Source: Branchipolynoe longqiensis
Taxonomy: Eukaryota; Annelida; Polychaeta; Phyllodocida; Polynoidae
Assembly: GCA_030323885.1 (NCBI GenBank)
Contig: CM059198.1
Coordinates: forward strand, 62,088,917-62,152,916
Reading direction: 5' to 3'
DNA: 64,000 bases
Below the pieces are notes generated by a model. It did no database searches, was not told where the DNA came from, and worked only from the letters and a program-made list of their open reading frames with translations. Of this stretch, positions 20,122-31,928 are shown piece by piece. A program made the translations under genes and the position numbers. Numbering within the stretch: position 1 is the stretch's first letter; every line of letters starts with the position of its first letter.

Positions 20122-21329
20122 TTAAAGAAGGGTGTTATCAGACTGTGTACATTTAAAGAAGGGTGTTATCTTTATTATTATTAAAACCATCAGAATATAC
20201 ACCTTTAAAGAAGGGTCTATCTTTATTATTATTAAAACCATCAGAATGTACACATTTAAAGAAGGGTGTTATCTTTATTATTATTAAAACCATCAGACTA
20301 TGCACCTTTAAAGAAGGGTGTTATCAGACTGTGTACCTTTAAAGAAGGGTGTTATCTTTATTATTATTAAAACCATCAGAATATGTACCTTTAAAGAAGG
20401 GTCTTATCTTTATTATTATTAAAACCATCAGAATATACACCTTTAAAGAAGGGTCTATCTTTATTATTATTAAAACCATCAGAATGTACACATTTAAAGA
20501 AGGGTGTTATCTTTATTATTATTAAAACCATCAGACTATGCACCTTTAAAGAAGGGTGTTATCAGACTGTGTACCTTTAAAGAAGGGTGTTATCTTTATT
20601 ATTATTAAAACCATCAGAATATGCACCTTTAAAGAAGGGTCTTATCTTTATTATTATTAAAACCATCAGAATATACACCTTTAAAGAAGGGTATTATCTT
20701 TATTATTATTAAAACCATCAGAATATACACCTTTAAAGAACGGTCTATCTTTATTATTATTAAAACCATCAGAATGTACACATTTAAAGAAGGGTGTTAT
20801 CTTTATTATTATTAAAACCATCAGACTATGCACCTTTAAAGAGGGGTGTTATCAGAGTGTGTACCTTTAAATAAGGGTGTTATCTTTATTATTATTAAAA
20901 CCATCAGAATATGCACCTTTAAATAAGGGTATTATCTTTATTATTATAAAAACCATCAGAATATGCACCTTTAAGGAAGGGTGTTATCTTTATTATTATT
21001 AAAACCATCAGAATATACACCCTTAAAGAAAGGTTTTATCTTTATTATTATTATTAAAACCATCAGAATATACACCTTTAAAGAAGGGTTTTATCTTTAT
21101 TATTATTATTAAAACCATCAGATTGTGCAAATTTAAAGAAGGCTGTTATCTTTATTTGTATTAAAACCATCAGTATATGCACCTTCAGAGAAGGTTTTAA
21201 TAATAATAATAATATAGAGAAAACCCATCAGACTGTGCACATTTAAAGAAGGGTGCTATCCTTATTATTATTATTATTATTAAAACCATCAGACTACGCA
21301 ACTTTAAAGAAGGATATTATCAGGTTAGC

Positions 21330-21335
<6 letters not shown>
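20098..21335 (+). repeat. satellite of ~50-bp units derived from a TTAA-MITE terminus
   Basis: Over 20 units of the form ccatcagaatatacaccttt + aaagaagggtcttatc + (tta)n aaaa. Four variants recur in order: a double unit with an extra tcagactgtgtacc, an atatgtacc or atatgcacc unit, an atatacacc unit with a shortened tctatc, and an atgtacaca unit. This gives a higher-order period of about 240 bp between 20290 and 20820. Units decay after 21000, where the tta run expands. Confidence 0.9.

Positions 21336-21367
<32 letters not shown>
21262..21367. repeat. (ATT)n microsatellite at the satellite end
   Basis: Two long tta runs inside and after the last satellite units. Confidence 0.9.
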
Positions 21368-21880
21368 TGATTATATACAGTAGGATTCCCAGCCTCATTT
21401 TACGTTCGCCTTTAATTGACAATTTGTCAACACTACACCACCCCGCGCAGAAAATGATGCAACATTTATTTAAGATGATTTGTCAACAAAGACTCCTCAT
21501 AGCATAACGTAAATGGGTTTGTGTTTTTTTTCTTTTAGGAGCAAAATCAAAACTGCAAAAGGCAATGCGTCAACAACAATAAAGACGATGCGGGTTGAGA
21601 CTTGGAAATTAAAGACCAACCTTGTATTTTGTGTTAAGCAAAATGAGGAACTTCCCGGAGCGTGCTGGAACTAGATGCTACAACGTTTTTTTGTGCATGT
21701 TCATGCCTAGCTTTAACTGGCTCGACCGGTAGACAAGATAGTCGGCTAGCAACAGCTTAAATGGAAGTATTACGATACTTACTTGTAAGTTGAAGTATAA
21801 CTGAGATTCTTATGAATCTCCGAATATGAAGGTAAGGATCAAGGGTGACATCCGGTCTGCGCAGGCTTTACATCACCCGG
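21368..21880. other. unassigned sequence
   Basis: No repeat or gene recognised. Confidence 0.45.
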
Positions 21881-21881
21881 G

Positions 21882-22330
21882 TCACATATGTCATGTATAT
21901 CATGGATGCCATGTATGTCATGTATGCAATGTATGTCATGTATATATCAGTATGGAAGGTATGGCAGGTATGGCACACGTGTCATATATGTAAGATGTGT
22001 CATGCATGTCATGTATGGAAGGTAAGTCATGTATGTCACACATGCCATGTATATCATCTAGGTCATGTATGGCAGGTATGCCAGTATGAAATGTATGGCA
22101 TGTATGACATGCATTACATACATGGCATGTATGTCATGTGTGTTATTATGTCATATATACCATGTTTGTAATGTATATAATGTAGGTGATGTATATCATG
22201 TATGACATGCATGGCATGGGTGGCATGTATGGCATGTATGGCATGTATGGCACGTATGACATATATTACATGTATGGCATGTATGTCGTGTATGGCATGT
22301 ATGGCGTGTATGGTATGTATGACATATGTC
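21882..22330. repeat. minisatellite of ~10-bp catgtatggc-type units
   Basis: Iterated catgtatgtc, catgtatggc and catgtatgac words. It encodes Met/Tyr/Gly/His-rich repeats in every frame, so the ORFs here are artefacts. Confidence 0.9.
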
Positions 22331-22745
22331 TGTCGTCGATTGTAGCAGACCGAAAGGGAATTCTGTAAACCAGTATACACGGAGCATAGCCACCACTTTT
22401 AGCTACAAAGGTGTCGATAATGTGACGGACTACATGGAGAAAGGGGATTTTGTATCTATGGGGGACGGGGGACGAATGAGCTTATTATGTAGACAATAGA
22501 CTTAGCATGGGCTTATCCTGGAGTCCATATATTTTTTTCCAAAATCTCAGATTTTATTGTGAGATGTGCTATAAGAGAAGGATTTATCAGGTGCTTAATT
22601 ACCTTGATGGTTTTTGTGTATCAGGGGGAAATCAGTTGGAGGCCATGCCGGCACAAAAGCTAGGGCTAGGCAGTATCCGCAGGCTAGGTGTCAATGTCAG
22701 CTATAAGAAAGTGAGCCAAGCCGGACACAGGGTACATGTTTTAGG

Positions 22746-22747
<2 letters not shown>
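22331..22747. other. unassigned sequence
   Basis: No repeat or gene recognised. It ends at a (TA)n run at 22750-22793. Confidence 0.45.

Positions 22748-22749
<2 letters not shown>

Positions 22750-22793
<44 letters not shown>
22750..22793. repeat. (TA)n microsatellite
   Basis: About 22 ta units. Confidence 0.95.
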
Positions 22794-22796
<3 letters not shown>

Positions 22797-22894
22797 TCTG
22801 GCCACGTACACCGATCAGTAATAGAACAATTGCATTCCCCCTTGCCGAATATCGCAATATTTCCCGATCGTGCTTTACTAACATATGCTACTGA

Positions 22895-22932
22895 ATTGCT
22901 TTGACTCGACTAGGGTTCGAACCCCCGACATA
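22895..22932 (-). repeat. SINE-1 head fragment
   Basis: ctttgactcgactagggttcg matches the junction and B box of SINE-1. Nothing else of the element is present. Confidence 0.5.
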
Positions 22933-23550
22933 GTGATGTACTTATCTGCTGTTGTTTCGCGCTGGCCTCTATCGATCGATTCATATGCAGCGACCACCCA
23001 CCCACCCGGTGCCTACCCACAGTGCACCATTCCTGCAGGTGTTTCCCTTTGGGGGTCAAGGTTGTGACCTCATACTGCCCACCCATTTCTCCACCCGCGT
23101 CACACAATGGTCGACCGACAATTGGGAAGGTGGCCATTGTGAGCGGTACCGTATTGCTTAGAATGAGTGACGGGTTTGAGGCATATTGAAGCCACTCCCC
23201 CCATTCGCCCCCCCATCATTTCTCATATGTGCTTATTTTGCAATTCCACAGAGTAGAAGCAGATTTCTAATATGAATAAGCAATGCTTAAGACCGACCCC
23301 CCACATTGGTTATTATTAATATATGTGTATATTCTGCGTGATTGATATAATCTGGTCCCAGTGCCTTCTCTCACATGTCAGCCCAGAACCAATTTCAGCA
23401 GTACTTGTACCCGGCTGGTACTTTATTAAAACATGGGAGAAGGCATTGTGAGCAGTTTATATAAGTTTCGGAGAAACACCAGTTTCCGGTTTCTGGATTC
23501 TAGTGAGTTTATTTTCTCTCTCTATGCCTATTGGTATTGTTTATGTATGT
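22933..23550. other. unassigned sequence
   Basis: Contains a short inverted pair (tgccttctctcacatgt near 23360, acatgggagaaggca near 23432) around 55 bp. Otherwise nothing recognised. Confidence 0.4.
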
Positions 23551-23552
23551 GT

Positions 23553-23740
23553 CGGGGGGGTGATGAAAATGGGAAACATTGCGCCTAGAGCGGGACTCGA
23601 ACCCACATATATTTGCACTCTGGGACAGTGTGCCAACCTTTACACCATCTAGGCTCCCTGATATCACCACACTACCCACGCCTACCTGTCTATGCGGTTA
23701 CTTGCCTGAGAGGTCAGTGCAGACCACTACACACGTCCCC
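23553..23740 (-). repeat. SINE-2, one unit of a dimer (short unit)
   Basis: gggtgatgaaaatgggaaac to agaccactacac. The tRNA-like block on the minus strand has B box gggactcgaaccc. Mirrors the short unit at 16824. Confidence 0.85.
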
Positions 23741-24048
23741 CATGAATTGTAAGTCTTTTAATGCTTACAATTACATACATACGGGCAATGCACTTAGGCA
23801 TACACAGGGTGGGTTCAACAACTATACAGCGCATAGCTTGTACAGGATCATGGTCACAGGAACCAGTATCGTGGGGGTGATGAAAATGGGAAATATTGCG
23901 CGTAGAGCGGGACTCAAACCCACCTCTCTTTGCATTCCAGGCAAGTGTGCGAACCATTACACTGCCTAGGCTCCCTGATATCACCATACTACCCACGCCT
24001 ACCTGTCTATGTGGTTACTTGCCTGAGAGGTCAGTGCAGACCACTACT
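23741..24048 (-). repeat. SINE-2, second unit of a dimer (long unit)
   Basis: cccatgaattgtaagtcttt, then ccctgtgtatgcc tail, then the tRNA-like block and leader ending agaccactac. Same unit order as the other two loci. Confidence 0.85.
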
Positions 24049-24179
24049 AATTATCCTCCCCTTGGGGGGATCGGAATAACGTATAATGGGGACCTTTCAT
24101 GAGCCATTTCTCTCGCTACACACTTGGGGGAAGCACCCGTTCCAGGTCCAAGTCGGCCATCATGGTTGGATAGAAGGGT

Positions 24180-24890
24180 GTAGGTGTGTGTGTGCTGGTG
24201 GTGTAGGTGTGTGGTGGTGGTGGTGGTTGGGGTGGTGGTGTGTGGTGGGGGTGGTGGTGTGTGGTGGGAGTGTAGGTATGTGTGTGGTAAGGGTGTAGGT
24301 GTATGTTTGGTGTGTTCGGTGTGTGTGGTGGGAGTGTAGGTATGTGTGTGGTAAGGGTGTAGGGGTATGTTTGGTGTGTGTGGTGGGGGTGTAGGTGTGT
24401 GGTGGGGGGGGTAGGTGTGTGGTGAGGGTTTAGGTGTGTGGTGGGGGTATAGGTGTGTTTTGGGTGTGTAGGTGTCTGGTGGGGCTGTAGGTGTTTGGTG
24501 GGGGTTTGGGTGTGGTGGGGGTGGAGGCGTGTGGTCTGTGTGTGGTGTATGTGTGTGAGGGGCTGTAGGTGTAGGTGTGTGTGGTTGAGGTGCATGTGTG
24601 TGGTGAGGGTGTAGGAGTGTGTGGTGAGGGTGTATCTGTGTGTGTGGTGAGACTTAGGTGTGTGTGTGGTGTAGGTGTGGTGTGTGTATGGTGGGGGTGT
24701 AGGTGCGTGGTGGGGGTGTAAGTGTGTGGAGGGAGTTTAGGTGTGTGGTGGGGGTGTAAGGGGTACTGTGGTATAGGTGTGTGTTGTGGGTGTAGGGGGT
24801 ATTGGTGTTTGTCATGGGGTGTGTGGCAGGGGTTCAGGGCTGTGGTAGGGGTGTAGGTGTGTGGTGGGGGTTTAGGGATGCTAAAGATTG
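24180..24890 (+). repeat. GT-rich minisatellite, left arm of a giant palindrome
   Basis: Iterated ggtgtaggtgtgtggtgggg units. Together with the CA-rich tract at 24930-25265 it makes a long imperfect inverted repeat. ORFs of His/Thr/Pro across it are compositional. Confidence 0.9.
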
Positions 24891-24929
24891 GGAGATCCCA
24901 CTCTACAAGACACCCCTACATCTCCACAA

Positions 24930-25265
24930 CAAGCCACCTACACCCCTACCACACACAATGTCAACATCCACCACACACACCTACACCCCCACAACACACC
25001 CACCACCCAAACATACGCCCCCACCTCCCACCCACCATACACAGTTACACCCCAAGCACACCTACCACACCATACCCACTCACCACACACCTGTACACCC
25101 CCACCACACACCCCTAAATCCACACACACCCCTACCACACACACCACAATTCTCACCACACCCCTACACCTCCATCACACAAACATACGCCCCCACCACA
25201 GACCCACCATACACACCTCCAACCCAACCACACCCACCCCACCATACACACTCACCACACACCAA
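24930..25265 (+). repeat. CA-rich minisatellite, right arm of a giant palindrome
   Basis: Iterated cacctacacccccaccacac units, the reverse complement of the preceding GT-rich unit. Confidence 0.9.
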
Positions 25266-25489
25266 AGCATATAGAGACCGGCATGGTGCGCCATCTGACG
25301 AGAGAGTCATGCAAAGTGAAAGGTCCCCATTGGTTTCGGTTGATCTGGACTGCATATATTATGTACCCTCCCATAGAATAGCTATATAAACTGACACAGA
25401 GGCGCCACCTGTGCGTAGAAAAAAGGAACCATAGGGTATGATGGTATCCGAATTCCCCAGACCAGTCAGCGATCGGTGGTGCAGGGGGA

Positions 25490-25740
25490 GGAAAGGAGGC
25501 AGGGAGGCAGTGAGGCACGGTGGCAGGGAGGCAGTGAGGCAGGGTGGCACGGAGCAGGGAGGCAGGGAGGCAGGGAGGCAAGGAGGCAGGGAGGCAGGTA
25601 GGAAGATAGGGAGAGATGCAGACACGTGGATATGCAGACAGTCAGCCAGCCACACAACCCGCCAGCCAGGCAGCCAGCCAAGTAGCCAGCCAGGCAGCCA
25701 GCCAAGCAGCTAGTCAGGCAGCCAGGCATCCAGCCAGAGA
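25490..25740. repeat. gcagggag and cagccagc minisatellites
   Basis: 25490-25608 is made of ggcagggaggcag words. 25645-25735 is made of cagccagccaggcagc words. Confidence 0.9.
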
Positions 25741-26004
25741 CACACTGAATAATAACCACTTGCACTGAGAGTTTGGTTAAGTCAACATCTTTCATGGCTA
25801 CACCCAACACAGTCACTATTCCACTGAATCTCCAGCCAACTCTTTTACCGAAGACTGGCCAGATACAGGTGGCGCCGCCGTGGTATAAATATGAACTACG
25901 GGATACTGGAGACCACACGCATGAGATAACATCTCCGAGATTCACCAAAGATAATTCAATGCGAGCAAGATGACAAGATAGAAGCGGAGAGATGGAGATT
26001 GTTT

Positions 26005-26056
26005 GTTTGTTGTTGTTATACGTCCTAGCAACATCTCAGGTCATATCAGGACGGGA
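26005..26056 (-). repeat. SINE-1 tail fragment
   Basis: tttgttgttgttatacgtcc to atcaggacggg only. Confidence 0.7.
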
Positions 26057-26164
26057 GATATGGAGAAGATAAGCACAGTACTCATGGAATCGTGGGGCTA
26101 ATTATTCATCATTATCGCATCGCCTCATTTGTCATAATGCTTGCATTGTGTTTGATTAGCGGCA

Positions 26165-26350
26165 GGGGAAGAGTCCCCTCCCCATGCCTCTCTACCTCCA
26201 TGCTCCCTCGCCCCCCGCCCGCTGGCTCGCAGGCCTACGCCGGTGGCGCCCCCTGCCCCTCCACACCTCGCCGCCCTCGCCCGCTGCCTCCAGCCATTCC
26301 GCCTCCGTCTGCCCTCCCGTCCACACCTCTTCCTGTTCCACCTACCCGCC
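26165..26350. repeat. C-rich low-complexity tract
   Basis: ccctcgccccccgcccg-type sequence with no gene features. Confidence 0.6.
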
Positions 26351-26650
26351 CTTGCATTTTCTTTTTTCTTTTTATTATTTTCCTCTTCGTAGGATGGAGG
26401 GCTCTTCGGGGCTCTCCTCTTCTACTTGACATTTGGTCCTTATTAGTTGATATGTGACATTTATCTTTGAAATAAAACTTACATTTGAATTCCCTGCTTG
26501 CCTCTCTTCCTTCGCAGCGTATCGGTCTCTTGTCTGAAACAGAGAAAGGTTCACAATTACAATGGGCTTATCTCACACAAGTCGAGGAGAGCCACAAACT
26601 AAACATTCAGTCACCAGCAATGCGCCATGCCTTGCGCCTTCTTTTCGGAA

Positions 26651-26998
26651 CCGGACGCCGTAGCCGAATCGGTAGAGCGCAGGCCTCAGTGCGGAAGGTC
26701 GGGAGTTCAATTCCCAGTCAAGTCAAAACAATGGCTTACATTTACCAAAGGTATACGTGTCGCTTCCTAGCCTGGCATTTGGCATTATATAGGATATGGC
26801 AAGGACTGGTTGGCTCGATGTCAGAATAATGTGACTGAGCGGGATGTATGGTCCTGCTGCTGGCGGCCTGGTCTCCCAGTGGGGCAGCACTATAGAGTCA
26901 GCAGGAGTGCATACTGTCACAAATTGGTACCCGTCCTGATATTATTCTAGATGTTAGATGTTGGTAGGACATAAAACTCCAGCAACCAACCAACCACC
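26651..26998 (+). repeat. SINE-1 full-length copy with head B
   Basis: gccgtagccgaatcggtaga (A box), gggagttcaattccc (B box), body, and tail aaaactccagcaaccaacc with a small agatgtt duplication. Confidence 0.9.
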
Positions 26999-27278
26999 AA
27001 TATGGCCGTATATATATTATTGTGTTACGTTTACATCAAAGCTGAGTTTATTTCCCACATGACTTTCCCGTATAATCCTCACATTTTCTTTACTCACATG
27101 CAACCTAACCTAATGCTCAACCGACACAATCTCAACAGTATATTCTATGTATTCCACTTCATCGTTAAAAAGGTTTCCGAGGCGTTCTCATCTCTGAATT
27201 ATGACACCCAATGTGGCTATATTGCTCACCTCCTCCTAAATGTGTATTCTGTACGCAGAAGTCCTACTTCATGGATCG

Positions 27279-28148
27279 GTCACATACATATTAGTGGACG
27301 TAGTTGAACGTATGTGGATCAAATGTGGTGTAAGTGCGTTAAACTACGTTGAAATACCCTAAGGCATGGCAGGTTTTGGTCCGGATAAATATGCTACGGT
27401 ATGGATAAATGCGTTACGGTACAGATAAATATGTTACCATATGGATGCCAGAATGTTCAACTACGTTCAACTACGTTCAACTACGTTCAACTACGTTCAA
27501 CTACGTTCAACTACGTTCAACTACGTTCAACTACGTTCAACTACGTTCAACTACGTTCAACTACGTTCAACTACGTTCAACTACGTTCAACTACGTTCAA
27601 CTACGTTCAACTACATTCAACTACGTTAGCCTCCACTACATTCACATATGTATACTAACGGCTATGTGACCAGGGCTTTGTGCAAGTAGGCTAGAGTATG
27701 CGAGAGCATCCTAGAGCACACCAGAGCACGCTAGAGTATGCTAGAGTATGCTAGAATATGCTAGAATATGCTAGGATATGTTAGCATCATGGATGCAAAT
27801 TCAGCCTCTAACATAACGCTCTTTTGAACATGTCAAAAGATTAAATCGGAACTCACGTCCCACCCACGTTATTACCAAGTTAGCATGACGGAGAAGTATG
27901 GATGCAGGTATGTTCAACTACGTTCAACTACGTTCAACTACGTTCAACTACGTTCAACTACGTTCAACTACGTTCAACTATGTTCAACTATGTTCAACTA
28001 TGTTCAACTATGTTCAACTATGTTCAACTATGTTCAACTATGTTCAACTATGTTCAACTATCTTCAACTACGTTCAACTACGTTCAACTACGTTCAACTA
28101 TGTTAGCCTGCACTAGGGTCAACTACATCCACAAACGTGGATGTGACC
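27279..28148 (+). mobile_element. foldback-type element with 10-bp word arrays, copy h
   Basis: Ends ggtcacatacatattagtgg and ccacaaacgtggatgtgacc are inverted. The centre has a palindrome-like cttttgaacatgtcaaaag near 27821-27840. The whole is homologous, inverted, to 42604-43376. Two arrays of the 10-mer ttcaactacg lie on either side of the centre: 27453-27627 (about 17 units) and 27911-28100 (about 19 units, of which many read ttcaactatg). Interior gctagagtatg words form a third small repeat at 27690-27780. Confidence 0.75.
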
Positions 28149-28327
28149 TGCCCTTCAGAGTGTTATTGAGGAGTAGGCAGGTCAGAGAGTACAAGTCCTT
28201 GGGGGATATTGATCTGTGAATTTAAGTGCATGATAATATGCGCTAGCTCCGGCTGTGAAGATTATTGCACTTTGCTAAATGAAATTCACACATGGCTTAA
28301 ACTGAGTTGTTTAGGAAAGAATGCCCT

Positions 28328-28637
28328 CACGTCCTGGCAACATCTAAGGTCATATCACGACGGGTACCGACTTGTGCGCTCATGGTGACTTTATAGTGCT
28401 GCCCCACTGGGAAATCAGGCTGCTGGCACCATAACCCAATATCCCGATATCCCACTCAGTCACATTATCCTGATACTGACCTAACTGGTCCTTGCCCTAT
28501 CCTATTAATGCCGAGTGCCAGGCCAGGAAGCAACAAGTATCAATTTTATAAATCATTGGCTTGACTCGCCCGAGAACCGAACTCTCGATCTCAGGATGCG
28601 AGGTCCGTGCTTTACCAATTCGGCCACCATGCTGGGT
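28328..28637 (-). repeat. SINE-1 copy with head B
   Basis: cctcacgtcctggcaacatc to ttaccaattcggccaccatg. The extreme tail is missing. Confidence 0.85.
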
Positions 28638-29158
28638 AGTCACATTATTTCCTTTTGGGAAGCAATACACAATTTCCGTGACTAGTATGACACCTGGTGA
28701 GAGGCAATGACACTCATGTTGTGGGTCGACAGTGTGTCACAGTGTTGTTTTACACTGACGATCAAGCTTTTCAAGCAATCAATTAATCAAGCAATCAAGC
28801 AATAGGATACAGCTATATTTACCAAAAATGATTAAAAAATGGTAAGTATGTTTTCTCTATGAATCCACATTTGTGCTGAAAAGACTGTCAGTTGCTCAAT
28901 ATGAAGCCAGTGTTAACAGAGGCTCAATTGCCTCTCCACTGATGCTGTGACCCACAAGTCCGATCCGGATTAGGCTGTGCACAGACATCACGGAAATTGT
29001 GTATTATTCATTTTAAAACAACCTCTCACAGCACGGGAGTTCTGGGCTTCTCAGATGTTGCTAATAGGTAAAACCCCAGCAAACAATTAAGGGACCAAAG
29101 CGCTCCTCATTCCCTCCAACTATGACACCAGAAGGGCTTGGTGGTGTGAGTCCAGCTT
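28638..29158. other. unassigned sequence
   Basis: A small caatcaag repeat at 28765-28802; otherwise nothing recognised. Confidence 0.45.
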
Positions 29159-29159
29159 C

Positions 29160-29945
29160 TGATCAGGGAGACTCCCCCCCACCCCCCCTGCCCACCTACC
29201 CCTCCCCATCCACTCCCCTTACATTCCTCTTCCACACCGTCCCCCATCACACCCTCTACACCTCCCCCATTTCCCTCTCACACACCCTCCCTTCCCCCAG
29301 GCTCTCCACCCCAAACCTCCCATGCCACCCCCCCCCTTCCCCACACTTCCATCATCACCCCCATCCTCCCCTCCTCCACCCTCCCATCCCACTCCACCCG
29401 CTCTCCTTTCCATTACTCCCCTCATCACCCCTACGATCCCCTCCACAACCCCCCCTTCCCCCATATTCCCCACACACCCCGTCCTTTACCCATCCGCTCC
29501 CCTACTTCCCTCCCCAACAGTATCCTCCCCAACAGTATCCTCTCCTCCCCTACCCTCCCTCCTTGCCCCTCCTCCCCACTCCAACTGCGTCCTCACCTCC
29601 CCCACACTACCCTCATCACCATAGCCTCCCTACCATCTCTTCCCCCCACCCTCATTTCGGGGTCTTCCCCTCCCTAACACTCCCCTCAGCACCATTACCA
29701 TCACTCTCCCCTATCCTCCCTTTGCCCCACCCTCCCACGGCGATCCTCCCTTCCCCCACACTCCCCTAATCATCATCACCCTCCCCTCCCTCATCACCAT
29801 CACCCTCCCCTACCGCCTTTTCCCCCACCCTCCCCTTCCCACGGATCCTCCCTCCCCCACATTCCCCTGATCACCCCCAACACCCATCCCCCTCCCCTCC
29901 CATCCCCTGCCCTTCCCTTCCACACCCACCCCCCCCTCCCTTCCC
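29160..29945. repeat. pyrimidine-rich (C/T) tract
   Basis: About 780 bp of ccctccc-type sequence, strongly strand-asymmetric. The 215-codon Pro/Ser/His ORF is a by-product of composition. Confidence 0.85.
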
Positions 29946-30254
29946 TCGAGCACCTGAAACTGTGCAAAGCTACCACCTAGCTATAGTGCCTCTTATGAGG
30001 CTTGAACCTGTTGCTGTTTTCTTGTGTTTGTTTGGGTATTTTTTTCTCTGCTGTTTTCTGTGTGTGTATTTCTTTTTTTGCTGGTTGCCCATCAACAGCA
30101 GCCTGGGCGTCCAATATTGCCTTAGCCGGGCCTGTAGCACTACAAAGCTATGACCTTCACCTTACAAGGCCAACTCTCCAGGCTGGTCATGAACGCATCG
30201 CTGTGCAGTACCACTATGCCGATAAAAGAAGCCAGCTATGAATGGACCTGTAAT

Positions 30255-30296
30255 ACATATATATGTATATATGTATATATATATATATATATATTT
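30255..30296. repeat. AT microsatellite
   Basis: Tandem tatatgtatata run. Confidence 0.9.
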
Positions 30297-30342
30297 TTAT
30301 TAAATACAAATTATAACATGATACCTTTATGGCCTTCTACAC

Positions 30343-30775
30343 GGTAGGTATGCAGGTATTGCAGGTATAGCAATACCTCAGGGAGTTTGACACCCCTGCC
30401 CTGCTGAGTTGTAAACCACTGCCTTGTGGTACAGGTTCTTGACAGAACCGAAGGCTAAGGGAGCAAACCCTAAACAGAAAACCATGTCACTGTGGCAGCA
30501 TTAAGGGCGGTTGATGTATCGAACTGCCAACATCTCCTGACCAGTTTTGCGCCTGTCTTGACATCTTCTTGCTGGTGTGAAACCTCTATTTGCTCCCCGA
30601 GAGAGTGCTGCTGGTAACTTGCAAAAGCCAGCAGCACTTCAACACTTTTGCAGGCAGCTTTCATAAAATGTCTCATGGACGCAACTCTCACAGCAGAGAG
30701 CTAAATGGAGAGTGGCAGTCAAGTAATGAAAGCAGTCTTTGTCGCATCGCGACTGACAGCATGATGATGATGACA
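30343..30775 (+). mobile_element. LINE-K derivative, internally deleted
   Basis: 5' part as in 18494-18830 (with a ~20-bp deletion near 30543). It joins at 30670 directly to the LINE-K 3' end: catggacgcaactctcacag, the last ORF2 codons, then gtcgcatcgcgactgacagc and a tga tail. Confidence 0.8.
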
Positions 30776-30788
30776 CATATTGTACAGT

Positions 30789-30792
<4 letters not shown>

Positions 30793-30826
<34 letters not shown>

Positions 30827-30836
30827 TATATATATA
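30793..30836. repeat. (TA)n microsatellite
   Basis: Pure ta run. Confidence 0.95.
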
Positions 30837-30837
30837 A

Positions 30838-31074
30838 TGAACAGTTCAGGTGCAAAATCCCGTAAATGGTAATCCAGAAATTCAGATAAACATTGGAATC
30901 AAACCTACAAAAATATAATTTTGTTTGCATTCCTACTTTTTTTATCATTGTCCCATTATCATGTCATCAGAGCAACAATGTAATTTGTCAAATTAAATCA
31001 TTTTGAGGTCAAAATCTTTTATCTTAATTGCATTTTGGATTGGTGTTTATGGGATGTTGCATCTGAACTCTTCA
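30838..31074 (+). mobile_element. 241-bp MITE, copy 4
   Basis: tgaacagttcaggtgcaaaa to gcatctgaactcttca. Orientation as copy 1. Confidence 0.85.
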
Positions 31075-31075
31075 G

Positions 31076-31172
31076 TAACTCGACCAGTGGTCAACACCGT
31101 GGGTTCGAATCCCACGACCTACCAAAACGGGAGACGGACGCTCAAATCATTTGGCCATCCCATCTGGTCAGG
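31076..31172 (-). repeat. SINE-1 head A only
   Basis: ctcgaccagtgg to ggccatcccatctggtcagg with a clear B box (gggttcgaatccc). The body is missing. Confidence 0.8.
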
Positions 31173-31281
31173 ACTCACTTGGTGACATTTGCGTACAAAC
31201 ACTCTGAACACAGAGTGAGATAGACCAGACATGGTCTCCTGTAGTGTGTTTGCCAGAATCCAGGTTTGCTTCACACTAATC

Positions 31282-31928
31282 GCCCTGTCACATTACGAGG
31301 CTTCTCACCGGCGTGTCGACAGCGCACAAAATAATTTGTATGTGTCGAGACACGTCCAACTTGTCGGCGTTTTTTTTTAAAGTTTGACTTCAGGGCAGTG
31401 TGTTAGTAGCGCGCGGCCAACGTTGTGTTAACGTATATCGGCGCATGAGAACAAAAAAATAAAGAGTTTTGCGCACCATCCTGATATCAGCTTAGATGTC
31501 GCTAGGACGTAAAACAACAAAGCAACATTTTGGCGCAGCATGTGGGCACGACCCTAACGTGTGCCCGACGTCTGCTTGGCATTCACATAATGTTATTCCA
31601 GCGCGTCCAGCGGATCTTGACGTGCGCCTAATGTCCCCATAACGGTCGCACCCATACATTGGCGCACGTCGGCACGCGTCGAAAGTTTTGGGCAAACATA
31701 AAACATTTGATGCGTTCCTCGCCAACCGTCGCTGTCACTCAAAGTGTACCAACGTGTACCAACATGTACCGACGTGTACCGACGCGTGCCTACGCATGCC
31801 AACGTGCACATAATGCATGCGTAACACGCGCGTAACACTTCCCGACGTGTCCCGATGTTTTGCCTAAAAGTGAGACATGTCGCCACAAGTCGACGCGCGT
31901 TGGAGAAATGTTGTAATCTGACAGGGCT
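31282..31928. mobile_element. FB-1 foldback element copy b
   Basis: Ends gccctgtcacattacgagg and ttgtaatctgacagggc. Centre gtcgaaagttttgggc/aaacataaaacatttga near 31678-31715. Right flank iterates accaacgtgtacc words (31740-31800). SINE-1 tail piece embedded at 31471-31531. Confidence 0.75.

Noticed and set aside
20098..21335. CRISPR array
   Set aside because: Units are contiguous satellite repeats without unique spacers, in a metazoan context.
24116..24595. Long His/Thr/Pro ORF (and similar at 24802-25389)
   Set aside because: Made only by the GT/CA minisatellite; open in several frames and both strands, no domain.
27401..28219. ORFs with FNYVQLRSTT repeats
   Set aside because: Translation of the 10-bp word array; a 10-mer repeat gives the same peptide in all three frames.
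29122..29769. 215-codon Pro/Ser/His ORF
   Set aside because: Product of the pyrimidine tract.
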